IMG/VR virus record: IMGVR_UViG_3300044839_000032
Location: 1 to 52,138 of that record
Length of the DNA stretch: 52,138 nucleotides
Source: a virus
Reading direction: 5' to 3' (one strand)
This document shows positions 33,386-41,828 of this stretch, in pieces. Numbering within the stretch: position 1 is the first letter of the stretch; the number at the start of each line of letters is the position of its first letter. The notes under the pieces are model-generated. The model had not been told where the DNA came from. It saw only the letters and a list, made by a program, of their open reading frames with translations, and searched no databases. Both the position numbers and the translations under genes were made by a program.

Positions 33386-33427
33386 TGCACAGGTTCTTCA
33401 CAGTCCGACCTTCTATACTCAAATCAA
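33383..33427 (+). promoter_or_regulatory. Late promoter (shorter spacing)
   Basis: TAATGCACAG (33383-33392), 21 nt, TATACT (33414-33419), TCAA at 33424-33427, 5 bp before the next ATG. Box and start motif match the other three late promoters; spacing is 9 nt shorter, close to one helix turn. Confidence 0.55.
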
Positions 33428-33431
33428 GCCC

Positions 33432-34598
33432 ATGGCCGTAACACTAGCCGACATCAACAACCGAATAAACGATATGCGCCGCGACAACGGCAGCGCGAGC
33501 GTCGATATGACCGCTGAGGGCTTCCGGGCGATCAACGCCACCCTTCAGGTCTGGCAGCAAATGCACGACTGGGAGTTCTCAATTGAAGAGCAGACCCTGA
33601 ACTACCACTCTGGGATTGATCGGTATACCCTCGCCTCGAACTTCAAAGCTCCACTTGGAATGAAGTATTACAAGGGCTCGCAGCGGGATCCCTTCGCTCT
33701 CGTCTCTGATACGAACTTCAACCAGACGAACGAACGGCTGAAGCCCCTCCGCTACGCCATCTCAACCACCGCCCAAGGCCAGACGCTCCGGCTCAAGGCC
33801 GTTGGGACAAAGAGCGTCATCAACGCGGCAAGCGCCTACAACAACACGGGCACGTGGGTAGGAGCGAGCGGCGTGACGAACGTAGCGACTGATTCTTACG
33901 AGTACTTTGATCTCGGATCTTCGGTGAGCTTCGACTCAAGTTCCATGACGGCCGGAACCCTGACGAACAGCACATTCACCGCCGTTGACCTCTCCCGCTT
34001 CCAGAACCGCTCCGCCGTCTATTTCAATATCTACTTTGCCACCATCACGAACCTCACCTCCGTCTCCCTGAAGTGGGGAACTGACGCCTCAAACTACTGG
34101 ACCTACACCTCGACCTCTGACTACCTCGGGACCGCTTTTGTTGCGAACCTATGGACTCGCATCAAGTCGCCGTGGAACTCTGCAACGAAGGTGGGAACGC
34201 CGACGATCACAAGCATCAAATACCTTCAGGTCACGTTGAACTACGGCGGCTCTACCACCGCGACCGGCTTTCGCATCGAGAACTTCTTCGTCTCCGAAGA
34301 CACCCCCGTCACGTTCACTTACTACTCGCTGAACATGGTCAAAGCCGCATCCGGCGGCGCGAAGACGATGATCTTCTCGAACTCTGCGAACACAACCGAC
34401 ACGCCGCTCTGGTCCGGCACCTGGGATTACGTGAACGAAGCCTTCGCGAACTCCGTTCTCGAGTACATCTTCTGGATGACAGGTGAGTACGACGACCTCG
34501 GTACGACTTTGAAGCACATTCAACCAATCGTAGACAACCTGAAAAGGAGGCTTCCATCGCGTCGAAAGTACGCCGAATTAACCATCATCGATAACTAA
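33432..34598 (+). CDS. Virion protein with helical N-terminus and beta-rich body
   Basis: 388 residues. The first 80 residues (DINNRINDMRRDNG; VWQQMHDWEF) and the last 45 (VLEYIFWMTGEYDDLGTTLK) are helical and typical of head-tail adaptor proteins; the middle 230 residues are a Thr/Ser-rich beta domain, possibly an inserted adhesion module. Adaptor or tail hub is my best guess. Confidence 0.55.
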   Translation: MAVTLADINNRINDMRRDNGSASVDMTAEGFRAINATLQVWQQMHDWEFSIEEQTLNYHSGIDRYTLASNFKAPLGMKYYKGSQRDPFALVSDTNFNQTNERLKPLRYAISTTAQGQTLRLKAVGTKSVINAASAYNNTGTWVGASGVTNVATDSYEYFDLGSSVSFDSSSMTAGTLTNSTFTAVDLSRFQNRSAVYFNIYFATITNLTSVSLKWGTDASNYWTYTSTSDYLGTAFVANLWTRIKSPWNSATKVGTPTITSIKYLQVTLNYGGSTTATGFRIENFFVSEDTPVTFTYYSLNMVKAASGGAKTMIFSNSANTTDTPLWSGTWDYVNEAFANSVLEYIFWMTGEYDDLGTTLKHIQPIVDNLKRRLPSRRKYAELTIIDN

Positions 34599-34599
34599 C

Positions 34600-36255
34600 A
34601 TGGCACTCACTGACCCAACACTCACTCCTCCCGGCATGGGCGGAACAGGAACCGCCTCTCTGTCTGCCGGCATGGGAGGTTCAGGTATCGGCGGCCCCGG
34701 AAACGGCGGCCAGGCATGGACCCCAAAGAACGATGAGTACGGCAACCCGCTCAGTGTCTCCGGCTCTGCCCCAGCGGTCACACCGAGTAACGGCCTCGCG
34801 ATCGGCGCGGGCGGTTCCTCAACGAGCATCGACCCCTCAGGCGGCAACACAACCTTGAGTGGCTACCTGGGCGGGAAGCAACTGAACGCACCTGAGTCCT
34901 CGACGATCATGGACGCTTACAACCAGCGTCAGCTTCAGGCTCAAAACGCCGGCGCTGCCGAACGCTCTGGAATCACAGCCGACTACGGGCAGCAGATCGA
35001 AGACACGAAGACCGACAACCAGAGAACGCTTACGGGTCATCAGGAAGAGGCTCGAAGCCTCGGCCCCGCGTCCCTTGCTGCTGTTCTCGGACTCGAAAGC
35101 GCGAACGCCGACAAACGCGTCCGAGCTTTGGAACGGAACCGCGACATCGCTCTTGCGAACTCAAACACGAACGAAGCCGGCCGCATCGATAAGCTCATCA
35201 CCGACGAGCAAACCGCGATCACAACAGCGAGACAGAACTACCTTCAAACCATCTTCTCATCGAACGCAGAGAACCGCGCGCAAGTCGGTTTTCAGACCCC
35301 GGATCAGCAATCCGTTCGTCAGCTCATGATGCAGGCCCCTGACGCGAAGATCAGCCCAACCGACACGCTCGAAAGCGCTCTTCAGAAGTACCAAGGCTCT
35401 TCAGCTTTCCAGCGCCAGCTCAGTACTCCAGTATCGATCCCCTTCGGTGCCAGCTATCTCCAGTACAACCAGAAGACCGGCAAGTACGAACAGCAGAACG
35501 GCGTCTTCGACAACAGCAACGGAACCGGCTCCGCGGCCGCTGGCAGCAACGCGCCCTTCGATCCGACCAACACTCTCGATTCCTACACGCTCCAATATCT
35601 TCAGACCGGCGAACTGCCGTCGAAGATCGCGCAGAACCCGCAATACACAGCACCGATCATTCAGAGAGCGAACCAGCTTTCCGGCCAACTCGGTCTCGGC
35701 AACTTCGACCCTGCACAGCGAAAAGCGTCCGTCACCGCCGACACGACCTCTTTGAACGACCTTCAAGCCCGTCTCGATAATTCTCAGGCATCGCTTCCGA
35801 CCATCATCGCGAACGGGAAGTTGCTTCTCGACGGCATGAAGAAGGCCGGCATCAACGACCAGAACTCTCCGCTCATCAACCAGTATCAAAACGCGCTGAA
35901 CAAAAAGCTGATTGGCTCTGGTGACCTGGCTGCGTTCAACAACTCCCTCACGACGATCCGAAACGAGTACGCGCGCCTTCTGATGGGAAAAGGTTCACCG
36001 ACCGACAAGGCCACGAATGACGCCGACTCCGCCGTTCCAAACAACATCAGCGCCGCCGATCTCGCGAAGGTTCTCGACCGTATCAGCGGCGAGGGAAAGA
36101 ACGTCATTGGTTCTCTGACCGACCAGATTGGAACTATCAAGAAGCGTATCAGTCCGTACAACTTCAGTTCTCCGACCACTTCACGATCGCTTTCACCGTC
36201 GTCATCAAAGACCACATCAACGACATCAGCGCCAACCGGTTGGGCTGGCCTCTAA
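34600..36255 (+). CDS. Probable internal virion (ejection) protein
   Basis: 551 residues. Gly/Met/Pro-rich start, a coiled-coil region (about 105-215), and Ser/Thr-rich ends. Such disordered, Ala/Gln-rich proteins next to a lysozyme-domain protein are typical of the DNA-ejection set of short-tailed phages. No direct motif. Confidence 0.6.
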   Translation: MALTDPTLTPPGMGGTGTASLSAGMGGSGIGGPGNGGQAWTPKNDEYGNPLSVSGSAPAVTPSNGLAIGAGGSSTSIDPSGGNTTLSGYLGGKQLNAPESSTIMDAYNQRQLQAQNAGAAERSGITADYGQQIEDTKTDNQRTLTGHQEEARSLGPASLAAVLGLESANADKRVRALERNRDIALANSNTNEAGRIDKLITDEQTAITTARQNYLQTIFSSNAENRAQVGFQTPDQQSVRQLMMQAPDAKISPTDTLESALQKYQGSSAFQRQLSTPVSIPFGASYLQYNQKTGKYEQQNGVFDNSNGTGSAAAGSNAPFDPTNTLDSYTLQYLQTGELPSKIAQNPQYTAPIIQRANQLSGQLGLGNFDPAQRKASVTADTTSLNDLQARLDNSQASLPTIIANGKLLLDGMKKAGINDQNSPLINQYQNALNKKLIGSGDLAAFNNSLTTIRNEYARLLMGKGSPTDKATNDADSAVPNNISAADLAKVLDRISGEGKNVIGSLTDQIGTIKKRISPYNFSSPTTSRSLSPSSSKTTSTTSAPTGWAGL

Positions 36256-36258
36256 CCA

Positions 36259-38505
36259 ATGGACGTATCAGTCACTCCACAAGCACCAACGAGGAGCCTG
36301 ACGCCTGAACCGACTCCCCCCCCGGACGGCTCTTCGCTTCCACCTCCCACGAACCTTGATAAAGGCGTCGTTGCCTTGACGCACGCGATCCGCAACATCG
36401 AGACGGGCAACAAGGACATCAAAGGAAAGAGCGGAGAGCTTGCGAGCAGATACCAGTTCATGCCGGAAACGTGGAAGGCGTGGGCAGGAAAGTATCTCGG
36501 CGACCCGAATGCTGCACTCTCACCCGAGAATCAGAACTTCGTCGCGTACAGCCACATCAAGTCTCTTCGCGATCAGGGCTACAACCCCGACCAGATTCTC
36601 TCGATCTGGAACCACGGCAGTCCGAAGTACGACGGTCAGGTTGGAGTGAACAAAGCGGGCGTGAAGTTCGACGTTCCTGCCTATGTACAGCGAGGCATGG
36701 CCGAGTTTCAAAAGGAAGCCGCCGCCATCAAACAGGCTGGAGGTGTACCTATAGCAAATGCCGCGACTGGCGATCCTTCTCAGACCGATCCCAATGATCC
36801 CCTCGGCGGCAAATCCTTCGAGGAACTCTATGGGCAAACCGCGGGCGACCAGCCAGCACCACAACAGGGACTCGGAGAACGCGCACTTTCCTTCGCGGGA
36901 AACGTCGGCTCCAGTCTGATGACCGGGCTTGGTAATGCGGTGACACACCCGATCGACACCGCCGCAACACTCGCGAAAGACACGGCGATGCCGTTTGCTC
37001 GCGTGGGTACGTCGCTCGCCAAAGCTGACCAAGGGCTTTTTCATCTCGGAAGCGCCCTGTTTCGCAAACTGACCGGCGACCATGAAGGCTACGCCAGCGA
37101 ACTTCAGAAAGCCCTGAAAACCGTAGATCCCAGCAAGCCCACGCACCTTCCCTTTCTTGGTGACGTTCCGACGTTGGGCCAGTACGGAGACATGCGCCGC
37201 GATCTTGCGGATACCGCCGGTTCAGCGGCGAGCGCCGCAGGTACGCTCATGGGCGGCGGTGAACTCGGAGCAGCCGCGAAACTTGGCGTCGCCGGACGCG
37301 TTCTCAAAACCGCAGGCGAAGGAGCAATTGGCGGAGCCCTCGTAGGCGGGGGCCAAGGCCTCTCCTCCGGCCTCGGGGATCCCAACGCTTCCGCCGGCGA
37401 CGTAGCAACGCGCGCTCTGACAGGAACGATCGCTGGAGGAGTGATAGGAGGCGTCGCAGGAGGAGCACTCGGAACTACTTCCGCTGCGCTCAAGGGCGTC
37501 AAAGACTTCGTAAGTCCCTCGGTTGAAGCAGCACTCACGAAGGGTTTGCGACCAGGCAGGGCGGCGGAGACCTTCGGAAAAACTCTCGAAGATGCGCTGC
37601 CCTACGTGCGCGAAGCTGAAGGCACGACCGGCAAACCAATCGAATCTGTCGCCGCTCTTGATGACGCAGTAAAGAACGCCAAGCAATCGGTCTGGAAGAA
37701 GTACGAACAGGTACTCGGCCCTAATGCAAACGCAACCATCGACGGCAACGTGATCGCAGACAAGATCGAGAGTTCCATCGATCCTCGCTTCGACCGTCAG
37801 GACCCTTCCGCCGCGGCTCGTATCCGCGCTTATGCGAAGACCTACCGACGCGACATTCCCCTTTCCGAAGCTGAAGATGCGTTGCAGTCCGTGAACGCGG
37901 ACCTTCACACCTATTACGCGAAGAACAAGGTCGGCCAGCAAGTCGCCGCAAGCGACCCGTCTCAGTCCTACGTGGTGAACGAAGGCAACGCGCTTCGAGA
38001 CGCTCTAAACGAGAAGCTCGGGCAGCTCTCCGGCAAAGACGCCGCGCAGTTGAAGAAGGCTTACGGCTCCCTCTCAAAACTTCAGGAGATGACCTCGAAA
38101 CAACGCGGAAACGTGGCCAACGCCGCGCCGGTCGGCCTCGGGGAGCAGATTGGAATGGCGCGTGGTCTCGGCAAGATCGTCACCGGCCACCCACTCGAAG
38201 GCGCGGCCGACATCTTCGGCAGCCAGTACCTTCGCGACAAGAACAACCCAGATACCCTAGTCAAAGGCGCATTCGACAAGCTCCGCAAGAAGTCGTTCGA
38301 CCCTGCATCGACTGCCATTCGTTCCGTCAGCTCCGACTACCCAATTGCAAAGAACCTGAAGACACTGGCGCTACCAAGTCCTCAGCCCGGATCGCCGAAC
38401 GTGAGCGTACAACTTCCCATCAACATGCCCGCCCGCAGCTTGAGCAGCATTCAAGCTGGAGAAGGCGCGGCCGGCTCGACACTCGCGCGCAGCCTTTCCC
38501 GTTAA
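36259..38505 (+). CDS. Virion-associated lytic transglycosylase-like ejection protein
   Basis: 748 residues. The N-terminal domain (about 35-150) has AIRNIETGN with the likely catalytic Glu48, RYQFMPETWKAWA and SIWNHGSPKY, a lysozyme-like pattern that locally opens peptidoglycan during DNA entry. Ala/Gly-rich hydrophobic stretches follow (about 300-420: TAGSAASAAGTLMGGG; AGGVIGGVAGGALG), suited to membrane insertion, then a helical part. This is the architecture of an injected virion protein, not a lysis enzyme. Confidence 0.75.
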   Translation: MDVSVTPQAPTRSLTPEPTPPPDGSSLPPPTNLDKGVVALTHAIRNIETGNKDIKGKSGELASRYQFMPETWKAWAGKYLGDPNAALSPENQNFVAYSHIKSLRDQGYNPDQILSIWNHGSPKYDGQVGVNKAGVKFDVPAYVQRGMAEFQKEAAAIKQAGGVPIANAATGDPSQTDPNDPLGGKSFEELYGQTAGDQPAPQQGLGERALSFAGNVGSSLMTGLGNAVTHPIDTAATLAKDTAMPFARVGTSLAKADQGLFHLGSALFRKLTGDHEGYASELQKALKTVDPSKPTHLPFLGDVPTLGQYGDMRRDLADTAGSAASAAGTLMGGGELGAAAKLGVAGRVLKTAGEGAIGGALVGGGQGLSSGLGDPNASAGDVATRALTGTIAGGVIGGVAGGALGTTSAALKGVKDFVSPSVEAALTKGLRPGRAAETFGKTLEDALPYVREAEGTTGKPIESVAALDDAVKNAKQSVWKKYEQVLGPNANATIDGNVIADKIESSIDPRFDRQDPSAAARIRAYAKTYRRDIPLSEAEDALQSVNADLHTYYAKNKVGQQVAASDPSQSYVVNEGNALRDALNEKLGQLSGKDAAQLKKAYGSLSKLQEMTSKQRGNVANAAPVGLGEQIGMARGLGKIVTGHPLEGAADIFGSQYLRDKNNPDTLVKGAFDKLRKKSFDPASTAIRSVSSDYPIAKNLKTLALPSPQPGSPNVSVQLPINMPARSLSSIQAGEGAAGSTLARSLSR

Positions 38506-38555
38506 GCACAGCCTCTCCCTTGCGCGTTCCAGTCCGCGCGCTAGTATCAAATCAA
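38502..38555 (+). promoter_or_regulatory. Late promoter for the lysis-like block
   Basis: TTAAGCACAG (38502-38511), 30 nt, TAGTAT (38542-38547), TCAA at 38552-38555, 13 bp before the peptidase ATG. Geometry identical to the promoters at 18920 and 23128. Confidence 0.65.
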
Positions 38556-38568
38556 TCCCATATATTCA

Positions 38569-39429
38569 ATGAACCCAGAAGTAACCCTCGGCGCAGTTGA
38601 ACGACCCCTCGACCTAAGAGACATCGACCTCGGCCAGGTTCAAGCTCCCGTACCCAGACCGGCCGTTTTCATAGAGGACGTTTCACACCTTCCGACCTAC
38701 TACCAAGGCCAGCAACCAGCATGCGGGCCGCACGCCGCTTCATGGTTCAAGGCCCGAAAAGACTCTCGCGAAAACAACGCCACCTACAGCTACAACCCCT
38801 CAAGCTACAGTCCGGAGTTCGGTTGGAAAGAGGTCAAGACCTTCGACGGCTACCCGCTCGACTCTGGGACCGACATGCGCTCGCTTTTCAAGTGGCTGCA
38901 GAACATCGGCCCCTGCGACATCGGCCTCATGCCGAACAACGTAGACCAATCACTTGAGGCTTACTCAGACCCTTCTACCGTCACCCCTCAGATGCTTCAG
39001 AACGCGAGCGGAAAGAAGATCGGACCATATGCGTTCCTCACCGATCTTTCCTTTGATGGAGTGTGCGACGCCATTTGGCAGACCAAGGAGGTCATCTTGC
39101 TCATCAGGTGCGACTCCGGGTTTTTCCGGACGAACACTCCGACCTTCACCTCTCCTCTCTACGGTCACTTCGTAACCGCCTTTAACTACGACCAGACCTA
39201 CGTCTACATCAAGGACTCCACGGAAAAGGACCCGGCCCTATCCGTGAAGAAGATCCACAGAATGTACTTCCAGCCTCAGTTCATCAGGGAAGGTGGAACG
39301 GCCGTGAATCTCCACCCCCTCGTCGTCGCCGTCGCGACCAACAAGAACGCAATCATCAGACAGCTCATCGCGCTCTACACCATGCTTTTGAAGTTCGCAC
39401 CAAAGGTCGCAACACCTTCACAGACCTAA
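38569..39429 (+). CDS. Papain-like (C1-type) cysteine peptidase
   Basis: 286 residues. GQQPACGPHAASW gives oxyanion Gln48/49 and nucleophile Cys52; SPLYGHFVTAF gives His200; YIKDST supplies the third residue (Asp216). Papain-fold peptidases in phages may cut peptide cross-links or host proteins. No signal peptide; the C-terminal helix (IIRQLIALYTMLLKF) is hydrophobic and might associate with membranes. It directly precedes a small holin-like gene, suggesting a role as endolysin, but cell-wall specificity is unproven. Confidence 0.75.
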   Translation: MNPEVTLGAVERPLDLRDIDLGQVQAPVPRPAVFIEDVSHLPTYYQGQQPACGPHAASWFKARKDSRENNATYSYNPSSYSPEFGWKEVKTFDGYPLDSGTDMRSLFKWLQNIGPCDIGLMPNNVDQSLEAYSDPSTVTPQMLQNASGKKIGPYAFLTDLSFDGVCDAIWQTKEVILLIRCDSGFFRTNTPTFTSPLYGHFVTAFNYDQTYVYIKDSTEKDPALSVKKIHRMYFQPQFIREGGTAVNLHPLVVAVATNKNAIIRQLIALYTMLLKFAPKVATPSQT

Positions 39430-39630
39430 ATGCCAACAAAAGCCTGGTACCAATCAAAGACCATCTGGTTTAACGCCTTGACCATTCTCCTTGCAGTCGC
39501 TACCTACTTCGGCTGGACCCCTGACCAGCAGCTGATGACGAACGTAGCTGGCTTCCTTGTAGCCGCGTCCCCGTTCATCAACCTCGCTCTCCGCTTCTTT
39601 ACCCATCGAGCGATCGCCTCCAACAGCTAG
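39430..39630 (+). CDS. Small two-span holin-like protein
   Basis: 66 residues. W-Y-Q-S-K-T-I-W-F-N followed by two hydrophobic helices (about 13-28 and 37-56) and a short polar tail, a pattern common to small phage holins. It abuts the peptidase stop codon. It may be a second holin or a holin partner. Confidence 0.65.
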   Translation: MPTKAWYQSKTIWFNALTILLAVATYFGWTPDQQLMTNVAGFLVAASPFINLALRFFTHRAIASNS

Positions 39631-39740
39631 TTCCCTGACGGTCTGCGTCGGAACCTCACGTCTGGCGCAGCGGTCAGCGAGATAGCGCATAGCGCGCCCT
39701 CCCGACTGAAGCACCTTCACAACCTACATGAGGGACGCCC
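39631..39740. other. Short non-coding gap after the lysis pair
   Basis: 110 bases without a gene. It contains an imperfect hairpin (GCGCATAGCGC region, about 39685-39696). No T-run. Nothing else is evident. Confidence 0.3.
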
Positions 39741-40061
39741 ATGCTCTTTAAGCACTCCTCCGCACTCTCTTACACGAGAGGCATGAACGGCATTACCCAA
39801 GTTCACGGCCTCTACTGGCTCCTGGACTTCATCGAAGCCCATCAGAAACGCATCAAGAAGAACTCTCGCTTCAAGAAGGTCCAACGCTGGGTCCACCGCG
39901 TCCAGTTCCGGAGAGCAACGATCTATTGCTATGCGGGCGATTCCGACGATGACCCACTCGTCTTTCCTCAGAAGCTCTACACCGCCGTCACCGAACCAGA
40001 GATCACGCTCTATCTCATCGATGGAGTTCTCATGACGAAGGAGGAGCGCGATGCACTGTGA
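39741..40061 (+). CDS. DUF6876-like small protein
   Basis: 106 residues. YWLLDFIEAHQKR, a Trp/Arg-rich middle and EITLYLIDGVLMTKEE match the DUF6876 pattern found in plasmids and phages, function unknown. Its end overlaps the next gene. Confidence 0.6.
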   Translation: MLFKHSSALSYTRGMNGITQVHGLYWLLDFIEAHQKRIKKNSRFKKVQRWVHRVQFRRATIYCYAGDSDDDPLVFPQKLYTAVTEPEITLYLIDGVLMTKEERDAL

Positions 40062-40293
40062 GAAATGCGGCGTCCGCTTCAGTCCCCTTATTCATATCTT
40101 CCGCGTTCCATTCCTCGGCTGGTTCTGCGGCGCCTGCATCGACGAAATCGAGATCCGAAAGGAGACACGGTGTTCCGATATGAACGCTACAAGAAGACCC
40201 GCTTCTGGGCCGTGTACGAGGGCGAGACCCTCATCTGTCTCACGGTCTACCTCAAAGGCGCACTCACGCTCATCGAACGCATCACCGGCGTAA
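40051..40293 (+). CDS. Zinc-ribbon protein, tail overlapping the next gene
   Basis: 80 codons. Residues 1-35 are a clear zinc ribbon (MHCEKCG, WFCGACIDE). After about residue 37 the frame becomes Ser/Arg/Pro-rich and overlaps the next gene by 124 bp, so the original stop was probably lost and the end is read-through sequence. Confidence 0.5.
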   Translation: MHCEKCGVRFSPLIHIFRVPFLGWFCGACIDEIEIRKETRCSDMNATRRPASGPCTRARPSSVSRSTSKAHSRSSNASPA

Positions 40294-40385
40294 GACCCGA
40301 CCCGCCGCTTCGCAAACAGCGAGCTCCTCTTCCGCCGATCTACCGCCCCAAACAAGAACCGCTCTTCATCAACGACTCAAAGTGA
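40170..40385 (+). CDS. 71-residue protein, unknown
   Basis: From GTG 40170, with GGAG 7 nt upstream. FWAVYEGETLICLTVYLKGA is a beta-alpha pattern, then a basic, Pro-rich tail. ATGs are absent at the N-terminus. Ends overlapping the SSB ribosome site region. Confidence 0.6.
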   Translation: MFRYERYKKTRFWAVYEGETLICLTVYLKGALTLIERITGVRPDPPLRKQRAPLPPIYRPKQEPLFINDSK

Positions 40386-40399
40386 AAGGAGTGTCCCAA

Positions 40400-40786
40400 T
40401 TGTTCAACTACAACCGCGTCATCGTCAGTGGATACCTCGGCAAAGACCCGGAAACCGCTCCCGCCGGAGCAACTACCGCTACAAAGTTCTCCCTTGCTGT
40501 AACCGACCGCTGGAAGGACGCCGCCGGCGAGAAGCAGGAGCGGACCAACTGGCTCTCGATCGTCGTCTGGAACGGCAACGGCGAGAACGCTTCCCAGTAC
40601 CTCAGGAAGGGCTCCCACGTCCTCATCGAAGGCTCGCTCCGAACCTCCGAATGGGAAGACAAGGAATCCGGCCAGAAACGCTGGAAGACCGAAGTCCACG
40701 CCTCGCAGGTCATCTTCCTCGACAAGAAGCCGGACGAGACTCAGGCCTCTCTGCCTTCGACCTCCCGACGCAAGAAGGCCACATGA
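40400..40786 (+). CDS. ssb: Single-stranded DNA-binding protein (OB fold) without acidic tip
   Basis: 128 residues from TTG 40400 (AAAGGAG 8 nt upstream; in-frame GTGs at 40382 and 40391 are less well placed). YNRVIVSGYLGKDPE, TNWLSIVVW and GSHVLIEGSLRT are hallmarks of bacterial SSB OB folds. The C-terminus is SRRKKAT, basic, and lacks the acidic Pro-Phe tip that normally docks partner proteins. That tip occurs instead on the small protein at 12710-12991. Confidence 0.9.
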   Translation: MFNYNRVIVSGYLGKDPETAPAGATTATKFSLAVTDRWKDAAGEKQERTNWLSIVVWNGNGENASQYLRKGSHVLIEGSLRTSEWEDKESGQKRWKTEVHASQVIFLDKKPDETQASLPSTSRRKKAT

Positions 40787-40998
40787 GCTTCGAACCTCGC
40801 GTCGTTATCTGCACCTGCGAACATAACAAGCTCTTCCACCTCATCACGAAATCCGTTCCCGCCGGGCCTTGCGAGCTGTGCAACTGCAACAGTTTCACGC
40901 CCGAGAAACGCTGTCGCTGCGGCCACGGCAAGAAGGCCCACGCCAAAGGCCGCTGTCATGAAGGAGATGGTTGCAAAGAGTTCCGACCCACCACTTAA
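40783..40998 (+). CDS. Cys-rich zinc protein
   Basis: 71 residues with nine or more Cys/His positions (ICTCEHNK, CELCNC, CRCGHGKKAH, CHEGDGC). Probably two zinc sites. ATGA overlap with SSB, so it may act in DNA metabolism. Unknown family. Confidence 0.65.
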   Translation: MSFEPRVVICTCEHNKLFHLITKSVPAGPCELCNCNSFTPEKRCRCGHGKKAHAKGRCHEGDGCKEFRPTT

Positions 40999-41058
40999 CA
41001 GAAAGGAGACTGACCACACGGAGTCCCTGGGCTCGACAAGAGCCGACATGATCATTCA

Positions 41059-41083
41059 AGCCCCGCAATCTCGCGGGGCTTTT
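41059..41083 (+). terminator. Terminator ending the lysis/SSB block
   Basis: AAGCCCCGC (41059-41067), loop AATCT, GCGGGGCTT (41073-41081), then T's. It also lies at the 3' end of the minus-strand lipoprotein, so it serves both sides. Confidence 0.88.
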
Positions 41084-41705
41084 ACTTACACGGCTTCTGA
41101 ATCTTTCCCACAATTTCGCCGCTGCTCACATCGTAAAACTTAAACAGCCAAGTGCAGTCCTCAGCCGACACAACCGTCGTGGCGCTCGCAAAGTCGTACT
41201 TCTTTTTCGCTTTCTGATCCTGTGCCGCATTCTGGAAGTGCGTGTTCATGTTGTACGTGACACCCTCGCCCAGCTCGTGCAGCTTCTTTGGTACGCTCAG
41301 GCTATCCACTTGCATCGTCTCGACGCCGGTCGCCGTCACCACAAGCGCTGTAAAGGGGTACTCCCAACCCTTCTTTCCTTCATGGGTGATTGCCTTTGGC
41401 GTGTCTTTGAACATCTCGAAGACCCACTCGCCACCATCACCGTTTTCGTTCATGAGTCTGTTTGTTGCCCCGTGGATATTCATCGATACGAGCGTCTGAC
41501 TGACTCCCGTGTTCGAGATGTATGCGACCTTCCACGATCCGGCCTTCGCCACCGGTTCTATCCTCTTCCACGCGTCGATCAGCGAGAGCCTAGCCGCGTC
41601 CGTTCCGCCGCCCGTGCTCACCGTAGGAGCGGCGCTGTTGTCTGTTTCGTGCTTTCCGCAGGCCAGGACCACGAGTACCGCCGCAAGAATCGTCAGTTTT
41701 CTCAT
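41082..41705 (-). CDS. Phage-encoded lipoprotein, probable lysogeny cargo
   Basis: 207 residues. Signal sequence LTILAAVLVVLAC with lipobox Cys16, then a Ser/Thr/Gly-rich linker and a beta-rich domain. Minus strand, behind its own TAGAAT-type -10 and GGGAAGG ribosome site, opposite to all neighbours, and bounded by a terminator. This is the layout of a moron gene expressed in the lysogen. Superinfection exclusion or altered surface properties are reasonable guesses; no family recognised. Confidence 0.75.
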   Translation of the reverse strand: MRKLTILAAVLVVLACGKHETDNSAAPTVSTGGGTDAARLSLIDAWKRIEPVAKAGSWKVAYISNTGVSQTLVSMNIHGATNRLMNENGDGGEWVFEMFKDTPKAITHEGKKGWEYPFTALVVTATGVETMQVDSLSVPKKLHELGEGVTYNMNTHFQNAAQDQKAKKKYDFASATTVVSAEDCTWLFKFYDVSSGEIVGKIQKPCK

Positions 41706-41828
41706 CTACCTTCCCTCGCGGGTCATTCTACCCGCAGACACCTGTCCCCACCCTGACCCTTCCATTTTCCGGTCAGCGCGCTAGGCTTAACCTATCCGGT
41801 TCTGCCTTCCCCGTGAGCGAAGGCCTCG

